The notes under the pieces are model-generated. The model did not search any database and was not told where the DNA came from. It was given only the letters and a program-made list of their open reading frames with translations. Shown here piece by piece: positions 16,374 to 24,163 of a stretch of 64,000 nucleotides of DNA (the first letter of the stretch is position 1; each line of letters opens with the position of its first letter). The position numbers were made by a program, and so were the translations under genes. The DNA comes from Anaerolineae bacterium (GTDB taxonomy: Bacteria; Chloroflexota; Anaerolineae; Promineifilales; Promineifilaceae). The stretch is from NCBI GenBank assembly GCA_020848035.1, contig JADLAX010000077.1:178010-242009 (forward strand). Reading direction: 5' to 3'.

Positions 16374-18161
16374 TCACAACGCCCCATCTCGACTATCAAT
16401 CTTCTCCTGCACCAGCGCCGCAAACGCCGCCAGCGACAGCCCATTTTGCCGCGAGCCATCCCGCTGGCGCAGCGACACCGTACCCGCCGCCGCTTCCCGT
16501 TCACCCACAACCAGCATGTACGGCACCTTCATCTGCTGCGCCGCCCGAATTTTGGCCTGCATCCGGTCACTTTCCAGCATTGCCTGGGCGCGCACGCCAG
16601 ACGCTTTTAGCTGCGCCGCCACCTGCTGCGCGTAATCGTTTTGCCCGTCCGTGATCGGAATCACCCGCACCTGTTCCGGGGCCAGCCAGACCGGGAAGTT
16701 GCCCGCATAATGCTCAATCAAAAAGCCGATGAACCGCTCATGGGCACCCAGCGGCGCACGATGAATGCACCACGGCGTCTCCAGTTCCCCCTGCGCGTTC
16801 GTAAACGTCAGCTCAAAGCGGGGCGGCACGCCAAAATCAAGCTGGTTCGTCGCCAACGAGAACTCCCGCCCGATGGCGCTCCAAATCTGCACGTCAATTT
16901 TGGGGCCGTAAAAGGCGGCTTCGTCCTCCGCTTCCACAAAAGGCACGTCATTTTTCAGCATCGTTTCGCGGATGATGCGCTCGGCCTTGAGCCACATACG
17001 GCCGTTGTCCACATACTTCACGCCCAGCTTGTCCGGGCTATGTTTGCTCAGGCGCATCACGTACTTTTCGATGCCGAACAGATCGAAATAGCTGCGGTAC
17101 AAATCGACCACGCCCATAAATTCTTCTTCGATCTGGCTTTCGGCGCAGTAGATGTGGGCGTCGTTTTGCTGTAGGCCGCGCACCCGCAGCAATCCCATCA
17201 GCGTGCCGCTCTGTTCGTAGCGGTAGACCGTGCCGTACTCGCTCAGCCGCACCGGCAGGTCACGGTAGCTGCGCGGCTTGCTGGCGTAAATTTTGTGGTG
17301 GAAGGGGCAGTTCATCGGCTTGAGATAATATTTGCTGCCGTCCCGCTCCATCACCGGGTACATTTCGTCTTCGTAGTAGGGCAGATGGCCGCTTTGCCGG
17401 TAAAGCGACTCCCTGGCGATGTGCGGCGTAGAGACGCGCTGGTAATCGGCTTTGTCCTCCATCTCGTTGGCCAACTTCTCCAGCTCTTCGCGCAAAATGT
17501 TGCCGTTGGGCAGCCAGAGCGGCAGGCCGGGGCCAACGTCTTCATCCAAAATGAAGATTTCTAGCTCGCGGCCGATCAGCCGGTGGTCACGCTTCTTGGC
17601 TTCTTCGAGCATCGCCAGGTGTGCTTTGAGCTCCTTTTTGCTAGGCCAGGCCGTGCCGTAGATGCGTTGTAATTGCGGCCGTTTTTCATCCCCGCGCCAG
17701 TAAGCCCCGGCAATGCTCATCAACTTCAGGCCATCGGCCGGAATCTGCCCCGTGTTGGCCACGTGCGGCCCGCGACACAAATCCACAAAGCTGTCGTGCC
17801 GGTACAGGCTGATTGGCTCGCCCTTCTCAGCCAGCTCATCGATCAGTTCCAGCTTGTACGGCTGGTCGACCAGCCGCTGGCGCACTTCATCGGCAGACAC
17901 TTCTTCGTAAACCAGCGGATGTTTCTCGGCGATGATTTGGCGCATCCGCTTTTCTAGCTTGGGCAGGTCGTCGGGATGGAACGTTTGGGAACGGCCGTTT
18001 TCCCCAATCCCCAAATCAAAATCATAATAAAACCCATCGGCAATGGGCGGGCCAATGCCCAGCTTGGCCTGCGGATACAGTTCCAACACCGCCTGGGCCA
18101 AAACGTGTGCGGCCGTATGCCGCAGCCTGTACAGCTCTGATTGTTCGTATTGTTCAGACAT
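16374..18161 (-). CDS. thrS: Threonyl-tRNA synthetase, second copy (TGS-less)
   Basis: The 595-residue enzyme lacks the N-terminal TGS domain and starts directly with the editing domain (RHTAAHVLAQAV carries HxxxH; DLCRGPHV supplies Cys and His). The class II catalytic core keeps motif 2 (TVYRYEQSG) and the zinc ligands in MNCPFHHK, NDAHIYC and CIHRAPLG. The anticodon-binding domain covers the last ~100 residues. It is more divergent from the family consensus than its neighbour (GTLMGLLRVRGLQQNDAH instead of GELxGLTRVRGFxxDDxH). Start 18161 is chosen because upstream codons lie in a repeat. A terminator separates it from the other thrS. Confidence 0.88.
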   Translation of the reverse strand: MSEQYEQSELYRLRHTAAHVLAQAVLELYPQAKLGIGPPIADGFYYDFDLGIGENGRSQTFHPDDLPKLEKRMRQIIAEKHPLVYEEVSADEVRQRLVDQPYKLELIDELAEKGEPISLYRHDSFVDLCRGPHVANTGQIPADGLKLMSIAGAYWRGDEKRPQLQRIYGTAWPSKKELKAHLAMLEEAKKRDHRLIGRELEIFILDEDVGPGLPLWLPNGNILREELEKLANEMEDKADYQRVSTPHIARESLYRQSGHLPYYEDEMYPVMERDGSKYYLKPMNCPFHHKIYASKPRSYRDLPVRLSEYGTVYRYEQSGTLMGLLRVRGLQQNDAHIYCAESQIEEEFMGVVDLYRSYFDLFGIEKYVMRLSKHSPDKLGVKYVDNGRMWLKAERIIRETMLKNDVPFVEAEDEAAFYGPKIDVQIWSAIGREFSLATNQLDFGVPPRFELTFTNAQGELETPWCIHRAPLGAHERFIGFLIEHYAGNFPVWLAPEQVRVIPITDGQNDYAQQVAAQLKASGVRAQAMLESDRMQAKIRAAQQMKVPYMLVVGEREAAAGTVSLRQRDGSRQNGLSLAAFAALVQEKIDSRDGAL

Positions 18162-18174
18162 GAGATTCTCCTGC

Positions 18175-18231
18175 TTTGTAGCCGAGGATTCCAATCCTCG
18201 CTTTTTCGCGCTATGAAAGCGCGGCTACAAA
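18175..18231. repeat. Palindromic intergenic repeat TTTGTAGCCG...CGGCTACAAA
   Basis: A 57-bp element with perfect 10-bp terminal inverted repeats and two inner hairpins (GAGGATT...AATCCTC and CGCTTTT/GAAAGCG). It fills part of the gap between the two thrS genes and overlaps the possible upstream start of the second one. It looks like a dispersed REP-type element. Confidence 0.65.
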
Positions 18232-18237
18232 TAAAAA

Positions 18238-18257
18238 AGCCGCTCTTTCGAGCGGCT
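18238..18257 (-). terminator. thrS: Terminator of the T-box-controlled thrS
   Basis: AGCCGCTC pairs perfectly with GAGCGGCT around a 4-nt loop. The minus strand then reads TTTTTTAT. It would stop transcription between the two synthetase genes, so the downstream copy probably needs its own promoter. Confidence 0.75.
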
Positions 18258-18304
18258 CCTGACTGATTACCATTTACTGATTACAGATTACCGGAAACGG
18301 CCGC

Positions 18305-20134
18305 TCATAACTCCATCGACTTGGTGGTGATCAAGGTAGTCGCCTGCGCTTTGAAGTCGGCCACAGAGACGGCACCACGATTTTCATTTTCGCGCGTGCG
18401 TACGGCGACGGCATTGTCCTCTTCTTCCTTATCGCCCACAACGAGCATGTAAGGTACCTTTTGCAGCTGAGCATCGCGAATTTTGGCGTTCATCCGGTTG
18501 CTGCTGGCGTCCACCTCAACCCGCATTCCGGCCGCGCGCAGCTCTGCCGCCACCTTCCTGGCGTACGGCACATGACGATCCGTAATCGGCACCATCACCG
18601 CCTGCACCGGCGACAGCCACAGCGGGAATGCGCCGTTGAAATGCTCGATCAAGATGCCCACAAAACGCTCCATGCTGCCAAACGGGGCACGATGGATCAT
18701 CACCGGGCGATGTTTCTGCCCATCCTCACCCGTAAATTCCAGCTCAAACCGCTCCGGCAGCAAAAAGTCCACCTGCACCGTGCCCAGCTGCCACTCGCGC
18801 TTCAGCACATCGCGGAAAATAAAGTCCAGCTTGGGACCATAAAAAGCCGCTTCACCTTCTTCGATTGTGTAACGCATGCCTACCTTGTCGGCCGCCTGCT
18901 TGATGGCGGCAATGCCGCGCTGCCACATCTCCGGCGCACCGGCATATTTGTCGCTGTTGGGATCATTGGTGCCCAGCCGCGCCCGGAAATCTTCAAAGCC
19001 CATCGTGTTAAACACGTGCTGGATCAAATCCACCACGCCGATGAACTCTTCTTCCAATTGATCAGGCGTCACAAACAGGTGCGAATCGTCAACGGTGAAG
19101 CCGCGCACGCGCGTCAGGCCGTTCAGTTCGCCGCTCTGCTCGTAGCGGTACACCGTGCCAAACTCAGCCAGCCGCAGGGGCAAATCGCGGTAGCTGCGCG
19201 GTTCGCTCTTGTAAATTTCGATGTGGTGCGGGCAGTTCATCGGCTTAAGCATGAACTTTTCATCGTCCACGTCGATGGGCGTGTACTGGCTATCTTTGTA
19301 ATAAGGATAATGGCCGCTGGTGATGTACAAATCCAGCTTACCAATGTGCGGCGTAATGACGGGCAGATAGCCCCGCTCCAGCTGAGCCTGGCGCAAAAAG
19401 CCTTCCAGGTTTTCACGCAGCACCGCCCCCTTAGGCAGCCACAGCGGCAGGCCAGAGCCAACCAGCTGGGAAATGTGGAACAGTCCCAGCTGCTTGCCCA
19501 ACCGCCGGTGATCGCGCGATTTCGCTTCTTCCAGCAGCTTCAAATATTCTTCCAGCTCCACCCGGTTTTCCCAGGCTGTGCCGTAGATGCGTTGCAGCTG
19601 CGGCCGTTTTTCATCACCGCGCCAGTAAGCCCCACCCGTGCGCAGCAGCTTCACCGCGTTGGCTTTGATCTGCTTGGTAAAGCCTACATGCGGCCCCCGG
19701 CACAGATCCACAAAATCACGCTGCCTGTAAATGCCCACTTCGCTGACGGGTTCGCTCAATGGCTCGCCGTTTTCGTCTACCTTGCCCGCCGCCAGCTCAT
19801 CGATCAGCTCCAGCTTGTATGGCTGGTTGGCAAAAAACTGCTTCGCCTCTGCGATGGACATAGTAGATTGCTCAAATTTGGCATTCTGCTTGAGCAGGTC
19901 CTTCATTTTTTCTTCGATTCTTTCGATATCTTCTGGTGAAAAGGTCTTTGGTTTGCCTTTTTCATCTTTGCCCAGGTCAAAATCGTAGTAAAAACCATCT
20001 TCGATGGGCGGGCCAATGGCCAGCCTGGCCTCCGGGTAAAACGAGAGCACCGCCTCGGCCAGCACGTGGGCGGCTGAGTGCCGCACTTTGTATAGATCTG
20101 ATTCAGCGTACGGGACGCCGTTTACTTCTGACAT
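18305..20134 (-). CDS. thrS: Threonyl-tRNA synthetase (TGS-less, T-box regulated)
   Basis: The 609-residue enzyme attaches threonine to tRNA-Thr and edits mischarged Ser-tRNA-Thr. It lacks TGS; the editing domain has RHSAAHVLAEAV and DLCRGPHVG. The catalytic core has the zinc ligands in MNCPHHIE, DDSHLFV and MIHRAPFG, and motif 2 TVYRYEQSGELNGLTRVRGF. The sequence is close to the bacterial consensus, so this is probably the main enzyme. ATG 20134 begins the conserved protein. The gene is preceded by a T-box leader and followed by a terminator, then a second thrS. Confidence 0.92.
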   Translation of the reverse strand: MSEVNGVPYAESDLYKVRHSAAHVLAEAVLSFYPEARLAIGPPIEDGFYYDFDLGKDEKGKPKTFSPEDIERIEEKMKDLLKQNAKFEQSTMSIAEAKQFFANQPYKLELIDELAAGKVDENGEPLSEPVSEVGIYRQRDFVDLCRGPHVGFTKQIKANAVKLLRTGGAYWRGDEKRPQLQRIYGTAWENRVELEEYLKLLEEAKSRDHRRLGKQLGLFHISQLVGSGLPLWLPKGAVLRENLEGFLRQAQLERGYLPVITPHIGKLDLYITSGHYPYYKDSQYTPIDVDDEKFMLKPMNCPHHIEIYKSEPRSYRDLPLRLAEFGTVYRYEQSGELNGLTRVRGFTVDDSHLFVTPDQLEEEFIGVVDLIQHVFNTMGFEDFRARLGTNDPNSDKYAGAPEMWQRGIAAIKQAADKVGMRYTIEEGEAAFYGPKLDFIFRDVLKREWQLGTVQVDFLLPERFELEFTGEDGQKHRPVMIHRAPFGSMERFVGILIEHFNGAFPLWLSPVQAVMVPITDRHVPYARKVAAELRAAGMRVEVDASSNRMNAKIRDAQLQKVPYMLVVGDKEEEDNAVAVRTRENENRGAVSVADFKAQATTLITTKSMEL

Positions 20135-20166
20135 GATGCCTGATTCCTCCAAATGTTTCGAGATAA

Positions 20167-20218
20167 GAGACTGGAGATTAGAGATTCAGCAAACACAATC
20201 TCCACTCTCTAATCTCCC
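20167..20218. repeat. Iterated-word inverted repeat (GAGATTAGAGATT type)
   Basis: Words of the type GGAGATTAGAGATT (20167-20186) recur in reverse complement at 20197-20218, giving an imperfect hairpin between the T-box terminator and the thrS start. The same words form the repeat at 62836-62908. Confidence 0.55.
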
Positions 20219-20220
20219 AA

Positions 20221-20545
20221 ATAAAAAACGCCACCACCCTGATTGGGGCGATGGCGTCGCGGTTCCACCCAAATTCGGTAACCGATAACAGATTACCCTT
20301 GTTACGGCCGTTAACGGGGCCAACCGGATTTTCTTAGTAAGAATATGGGGGGCAGACCGACGGGTCTGCCCCTAATAAGGCAAACAATAAAGTTTGCCCG
20401 ACCGTTCAGAAAATCACTCTTGGGGGGTTTTCGCTGCCGCCTGGTGATGATGGCTTTCAGCTAAATGGCGGATTAAAAACCATTTAACCATCACTCTCTA
20501 ACACAAATTGTGCAACTACTCGTCCCAATCAACGTATTGCCTGTT
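20221..20545 (-). promoter_or_regulatory. T-box leader (threonine-responsive riboswitch)
   Basis: On the minus strand the conserved T-box GGGTGGAACCGCG (20258-20270) is followed by a terminator stem (ACGCCATCGCCC / GGGTGGTGGCGT) and TTTTTTAT (to 20221). Upstream, Stem I features are visible: AGTAG after GATTGGGACG, and the AGAGAG distal-loop motif near 20490. If GTTGC pairs with GCAGC, the specifier loop reads GAAAACC, giving ACC (threonine) at 20426-20428. Uncharged tRNA-Thr would stabilise the antiterminator and switch on the downstream thrS. Confidence 0.85.
20345..20400. repeat. REP-like hairpin pair inside the T-box leader
   Basis: GGGGCAGACC(C)...GGTCTGCCCC and GGCAAAC...GTTTGCCCG form two adjacent hairpins joined by CTAATAA. 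This resembles the GTAGGGGCGACCC palindrome at 33841. It falls between Stem I and the antiterminator, and may be an inserted element or the leader's own stem II/III region. Confidence 0.45.
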
Positions 20546-20669
20546 GAATTGTAGCACTTTCGATTATAAAAGAGGGTTCAGCATTGTCAAGCATGACACT
20601 AAAAAGTAACGACCTATTTGCCGCCGGGCAAGCGAGCGGACACGCTAGAGCAAACGAAACTTTTCCTGC

Positions 20670-20675
20670 TATACT
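20670..20675 (+). promoter_or_regulatory. -10 box of the ECF sigma operon
   Basis: CCTGCTATACTGC holds TATACT. The same CCTGCTATACTGC string recurs upstream of the DUF3179 gene at about 50294-50306. A start point near 20682 leaves room for the AGGAG site at 20702 and the GTG start at 20713. It argues against the longer frame from 20584. No convincing -35 box is seen. Confidence 0.45.
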
Positions 20676-20712
20676 GCGTAATGACACGCGCCATGCGCGT
20701 CAGGAGAAAAAA

Positions 20713-21297
20713 GTGGACGAAGAGCAGGTCTGGCTCGATCAGGCTCGGCGGGGCGATAAGGTCGCCTTTGGCAAAATCATAGAAGCATATCAAGGCCCAG
20801 TTTATAACCTGGCTTATCGTATGCTTAATAATTCTGGGGAAGCTGAGGAAGCAGCGCAGGAAGCGTTTATTCGCGCTTACACACGGTTGGACAGCTACAA
20901 TCCAAACCACAAATTCAGCACCTGGCTGCTCTCCATTACCTCCAACTACTGCATTGACCTGATTCGGAAGCGGCGTGCTATCTTGCTCTCCATTGATGAG
21001 CCGCTGCCGCCACACCCGTCGTTAATGTCGGAAAAATCGGCCGCGCCGGAGCCGCAGCTGGTGCAAAATGAGCAGCAAGAGCTGGTGCAATCTTTGCTGG
21101 CAGAACTGGCCCCGGAATACCGAGAAGCGGTTGTGCTGCGTTACTGGCACGAGCTTTCTTATGAAGAAATTGCGGAAATGATGGACACCACCGTCAGCGC
21201 CATTAAGTCACGCCTTTTCCGGGCGCGCAAACAGCTGGCCGAAATTGGCCTTGCTCGTGGCCTGCAGCCGGAAACGGATGGGATGGGCTTCGCCTAA
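20713..21297 (+). CDS. ECF-type RNA polymerase sigma factor
   Basis: The 194-residue protein has sigma region 2 (FGKIIEAYQGPVYNLAYRML, then AEEAAQEAFIRAYTRLDSY and HKFSTWLLSITSNYCIDLIRKR) and region 4 (LLAELAPEYREAVVLRYWHELSYEEIAEM, VSAIKSRLFRARKQL). It directs RNA polymerase to a small regulon. GTG 20713 follows AGGAGAAAAAA; the frame is open further upstream but a promoter -10 box lies there. It is followed by its likely anti-sigma factor and a membrane protein. Confidence 0.88.
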   Translation: MDEEQVWLDQARRGDKVAFGKIIEAYQGPVYNLAYRMLNNSGEAEEAAQEAFIRAYTRLDSYNPNHKFSTWLLSITSNYCIDLIRKRRAILLSIDEPLPPHPSLMSEKSAAPEPQLVQNEQQELVQSLLAELAPEYREAVVLRYWHELSYEEIAEMMDTTVSAIKSRLFRARKQLAEIGLARGLQPETDGMGFA

Positions 21298-21387
21298 GTT
21301 AGACACGAACCGCGCCAGCAGGTTGTTTCCGCTGGCGATGTAGGCAAAAGGCTTACATACACAATATTGGAAACAATGGAGTCAATT

Positions 21388-21942
21388 ATGGAACATGAAA
21401 GATATCACCTGTTGATGATGGACGCGCTCGATGGTGAGCTTGCAGCCGCGCAGCATACCGAGCTGGAATCTCACCTGCGCGCGTGTCCTGAATGCCGCCA
21501 GGAGTGGCACGCCATTTTGGCCATCGACACACTGTTTCGGCAGACGCCGATGCTCAGCCCGGCGGCAGACTTTGCCCAGCGCACCGTGGCCCGCTTGCCT
21601 AACCGGCGGGCGCGCCTCTGGGCAATTAGCGTCATTTACGTGCTGCTGCTGCTGAGCGGCATCCTGCCGATTTTGCTGGTGGTGTGGGCGGCCAATACGG
21701 TGGTGCCCATGCTCAGCGAGCCGTCGTTTGTGGCCAGTGCCCAGCAAATGCTCACCGAAGTTGTGCGCCTGATGGGTGTGGTGGCTGAAGCGCTGTTTAA
21801 GGGGTTCGGTGAGTTGGTTGTGCAGCAGCCGGCCATCTTGGGCTGGCTGCTGGTTTTGGCCGGGATCGTTTTTGTCTGGAATGGTGTTTACCAACAATTG
21901 GTAAGCCAGCCCACGGCCGTTTCTGTGCGAGGTAACAATTAA
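21388..21942 (+). CDS. Zinc-finger (zf-HC2) membrane anti-sigma factor
   Basis: The 184-residue protein starts with an anti-sigma zinc domain: the MMDALDGEL helix and ELESHLRACPECRQEW, with the H-x3-C-x2-C zinc motif. Two hydrophobic segments follow (LWAISVIYVLLLLSGILPILLVVW and ILGWLLVLAGIVFVW), so the N-terminal sigma-binding part is cytoplasmic. It presumably holds the upstream sigma factor inactive until a membrane signal arrives. ATG 21388 follows GGAG; the longer TTG start at 21367 is less likely. Two bases separate its stop from the next start. Confidence 0.85.
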   Translation: MEHERYHLLMMDALDGELAAAQHTELESHLRACPECRQEWHAILAIDTLFRQTPMLSPAADFAQRTVARLPNRRARLWAISVIYVLLLLSGILPILLVVWAANTVVPMLSEPSFVASAQQMLTEVVRLMGVVAEALFKGFGELVVQQPAILGWLLVLAGIVFVWNGVYQQLVSQPTAVSVRGNN

Positions 21943-21944
21943 GC

Positions 21945-23033
21945 ATGCAACGTCTCAAAACGCAACGCCGACTTTTGCTTTTTTTGGCACTGCTGCTGCT
22001 GAGCCTGCCTACCAGCGCCGTGCTGGCAGCGCCGCTGGCCCAACGTGTGGTTGGCGATGACGATGTCGTTTACGATGATGTCGTTCTGTTTGATGAAAGT
22101 TTTGAACTGGCCGAGGGTGGTCGGGTTAAAGGTGACATCATCATCTTTAACGGGGACGCCACGATTGCCGGAACGGTAAACGGGGATGTGGTCCTGTTTA
22201 ACGGCAACCTGGAAACGGCGGATACGGCCGTTCTCAATGGCGACTGTGTGCTGTTTAACGGCGTCAACTCTGGTGCCGGTGCCAGTAGCCTGAGCTGTGT
22301 CGACATGGACGTGGTGCTGCCCGCCAGTGTGGCTAACTTTATCAACGAACTAACTACTTCGCCCGATTTTGGGCCGCCCCCAGCGGTTGAAATTGATCAG
22401 CCGTCGCTCTTGGGTCGCTTTGTGGGGGGAACGGCCGCTGCCGTAGCCCGCAGCCTGCTGTTTGGTCTGTTGGCCTTTGCCGCCGCTTCCCTCATGCCAC
22501 AGCCAATGCTGCGCATTGAGGATGCCCTGCGCAAAAAGCCGCTGGCCAGTGGGGCTGTGGGCCTGCTCACGTCCTTCTCCATGCCATTTGTGCTCGTCAT
22601 CTTTGGGCTTGTATCGGCCGTACTGATTCTGGCCTGCGGCCTGGGGCTGCTTGGCTTCCCCATCATGTTTGTGATGGTGCTGGCATTGGTGGCAGCTGGC
22701 TTTTTGGGCTGGTTTAGCGTAGGCAACGTGGTGGGCGAATTTCTGGCGCAGCGGTTGAACCTGAAAAACCGCAGCCAGCCCATGACCACGGCGCTGGGCA
22801 CCGTGGCGATCACCTTTGCCCTGGGCTTCCTCGGCGCAATTCCGTTTGTGATTGGCGAGAGCCTGATCTGGTGGGCGATTGTGTTTGTGGGTCTGGGCGC
22901 GACGGCGCTGACCAAGTTTGGTACACAGGCTTACCCCCTTGTAGCCCTGCCCCAACCAAATCCTGATAAGATTACGGCCGTACTGGAAACCCTTCCTAAG
23001 GGCACCCTTCCAAATAAGACCGATATCAACTAG
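21945..23033 (+). CDS. Bactofilin-like repeat protein with membrane domain
   Basis: The 362-residue protein has a signal peptide (ending AVLAAPLA) and a short beta-helical stretch of the polymer-forming bactofilin kind: VKGDIIIFNGDATIAGTVNG, DVVLFNGNLETA, LNGDCVLFNG. After a linker it has four or five membrane segments (LLFGLLAFAAASL, GLVSAVLILACGLGLLG, TALGTVAITFALGFLGAIPF). Proteins of this layout often accompany ECF sigma/anti-sigma pairs and are thought to sense or respond to envelope stress. It is translationally close to the anti-sigma gene, and a strong terminator follows. Confidence 0.75.
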   Translation: MQRLKTQRRLLLFLALLLLSLPTSAVLAAPLAQRVVGDDDVVYDDVVLFDESFELAEGGRVKGDIIIFNGDATIAGTVNGDVVLFNGNLETADTAVLNGDCVLFNGVNSGAGASSLSCVDMDVVLPASVANFINELTTSPDFGPPPAVEIDQPSLLGRFVGGTAAAVARSLLFGLLAFAAASLMPQPMLRIEDALRKKPLASGAVGLLTSFSMPFVLVIFGLVSAVLILACGLGLLGFPIMFVMVLALVAAGFLGWFSVGNVVGEFLAQRLNLKNRSQPMTTALGTVAITFALGFLGAIPFVIGESLIWWAIVFVGLGATALTKFGTQAYPLVALPQPNPDKITAVLETLPKGTLPNKTDIN

Positions 23034-23060
23034 CTTTCATAAACCCTCTTCCCTCAAATA

Positions 23061-23104
23061 AAGAGAACGGCGCACCTTCTGTGGATGCGCCGTTCTCTTT
23101 TTTA
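23061..23104 (+). terminator. Terminator of the sigma operon
   Basis: A perfect 14-bp stem (AAGAGAACGGCGCA 23061-23074 with 23086-23099) with an 11-nt loop is followed by TTTTTTA. The next 245 bp up to the island's first gene show no gene; a minus-strand frame there overlaps this terminator and is not credible. Confidence 0.8.
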
Positions 23105-23350
23105 GCCATTGGCTAAATATGTTTTTATTCGACAATCTACAGGGTAGCATTTTATTGTTTCATCAATAGAAAGGATTTTTGTGCTCGTCAGATTAAGCAA
23201 CACCACCCCTTTAATTTCTAATCTTTCGCACTTTACGCAAACGAAATATTCTGTTATCCTTAGAAAACGATTAACAATGCTCCTTGCTAGTTGCCAGTAT
23301 CTGCAGGGAAGATCTTTATACTCTACCAAATTGTAACAATTGGAGGAAAA

Positions 23351-24073
23351 ATGACTTCACTAAGCTTACAGTCGTGGCTAGTTCAAAACGAACGCAGAAT
23401 GCATCTAAAATGTCCTGAAGGTTTAACGGTATCCCAAGATGAGTATTTGCAAACTTTACGTGAAACAGCGAAAGAATTGCAATTACCGCTCGCATTCGAA
23501 ACAGTAAATGCTAATTGGGAAGATGCTAATCTTCGCCAAACTAGAATAAAAGCCAAACTGAACGACACAAAGGAACGATATGGGATTTTGACTGGCCTTG
23601 ACTATATCGGACGTGTTGCCTTTGTTGAACAGAAAACTTATCTTGACCCTCTTGAAATCCCAAAGCTTGAAGACCCAAATTACCAATCTGCCATAATTGT
23701 CGGTGGTCTTGGGATCGTGTTGGGCGGAATACTTATGGCAGTTGGAGATATGGCTACTTGTTTAGGAGCATTACTTTTCCTGGGTGGCATTGTAGGGGCT
23801 GCAAGACTTGCGAGAAACGCTAAATCAGAGCCAGCTAAAAAATTGGAAGAAGCCGTTAACAAGTGGGTAAAAGATGTTACTGATTTGGCCCGACGTGCAG
23901 AAGTCAGTAATGAGTTAAACAATACGGCTCAGGCTCTTGATGAGGCTGTAAAGTTAGCAGTTGATCGTTTGTTTATAAAACGAGGAGCCGAAATGGAAGC
24001 CGATCAAAGGAACCGGAAAACAGCTGCTGAAATTCAAAACGAACTAAATATGCGGAAAGAAGAATTTAAATAG
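23351..24073 (+). CDS. Small membrane protein, first gene of the ATPase island
   Basis: I do not recognise this 240-residue protein. The N-terminal ~110 residues are soluble. Two hydrophobic segments follow (SAIIVGGLGIVLGGILMAVG and CLGALLFLGGIVGAARLA, about 115-160), then a charged helical C-terminus (AQALDEAVKLAVDRL, NELNMRKEEFK). GGAGG 6 nt before ATG 23351 fixes the start. It has its own terminator but lies directly upstream of the HerA-like ATPase in the same low-GC, motif-free island, so a link is inferred from context only. Confidence 0.65.
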   Translation: MTSLSLQSWLVQNERRMHLKCPEGLTVSQDEYLQTLRETAKELQLPLAFETVNANWEDANLRQTRIKAKLNDTKERYGILTGLDYIGRVAFVEQKTYLDPLEIPKLEDPNYQSAIIVGGLGIVLGGILMAVGDMATCLGALLFLGGIVGAARLARNAKSEPAKKLEEAVNKWVKDVTDLARRAEVSNELNNTAQALDEAVKLAVDRLFIKRGAEMEADQRNRKTAAEIQNELNMRKEEFK

Positions 24074-24107
24074 TAAACAGTTTAGTTGCTCATTTGAGAA
24101 TATTCGA

Positions 24108-24142
24108 CACCCTCAGTAAAAGTAAATACTGAGGGTGTTTTT
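24108..24142 (+). terminator. Terminator or attenuator before the ATPase gene
   Basis: CACCCTCAGTA (24108-24118) pairs perfectly with TACTGAGGGTG (24127-24137) and is followed by TTTTT. It ends the membrane-protein transcript; the ATPase ATG comes 22 bp later. Confidence 0.8.
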
Positions 24143-24163
24143 ATAAATTTAGGTGAGGGTAAA

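Noticed and set aside
23102..23329. Minus-strand frame of 75 residues after the sigma operon
   Set aside because: It begins next to the ribosome site of the next gene, overlaps the terminator at its end and has no recognisable features.
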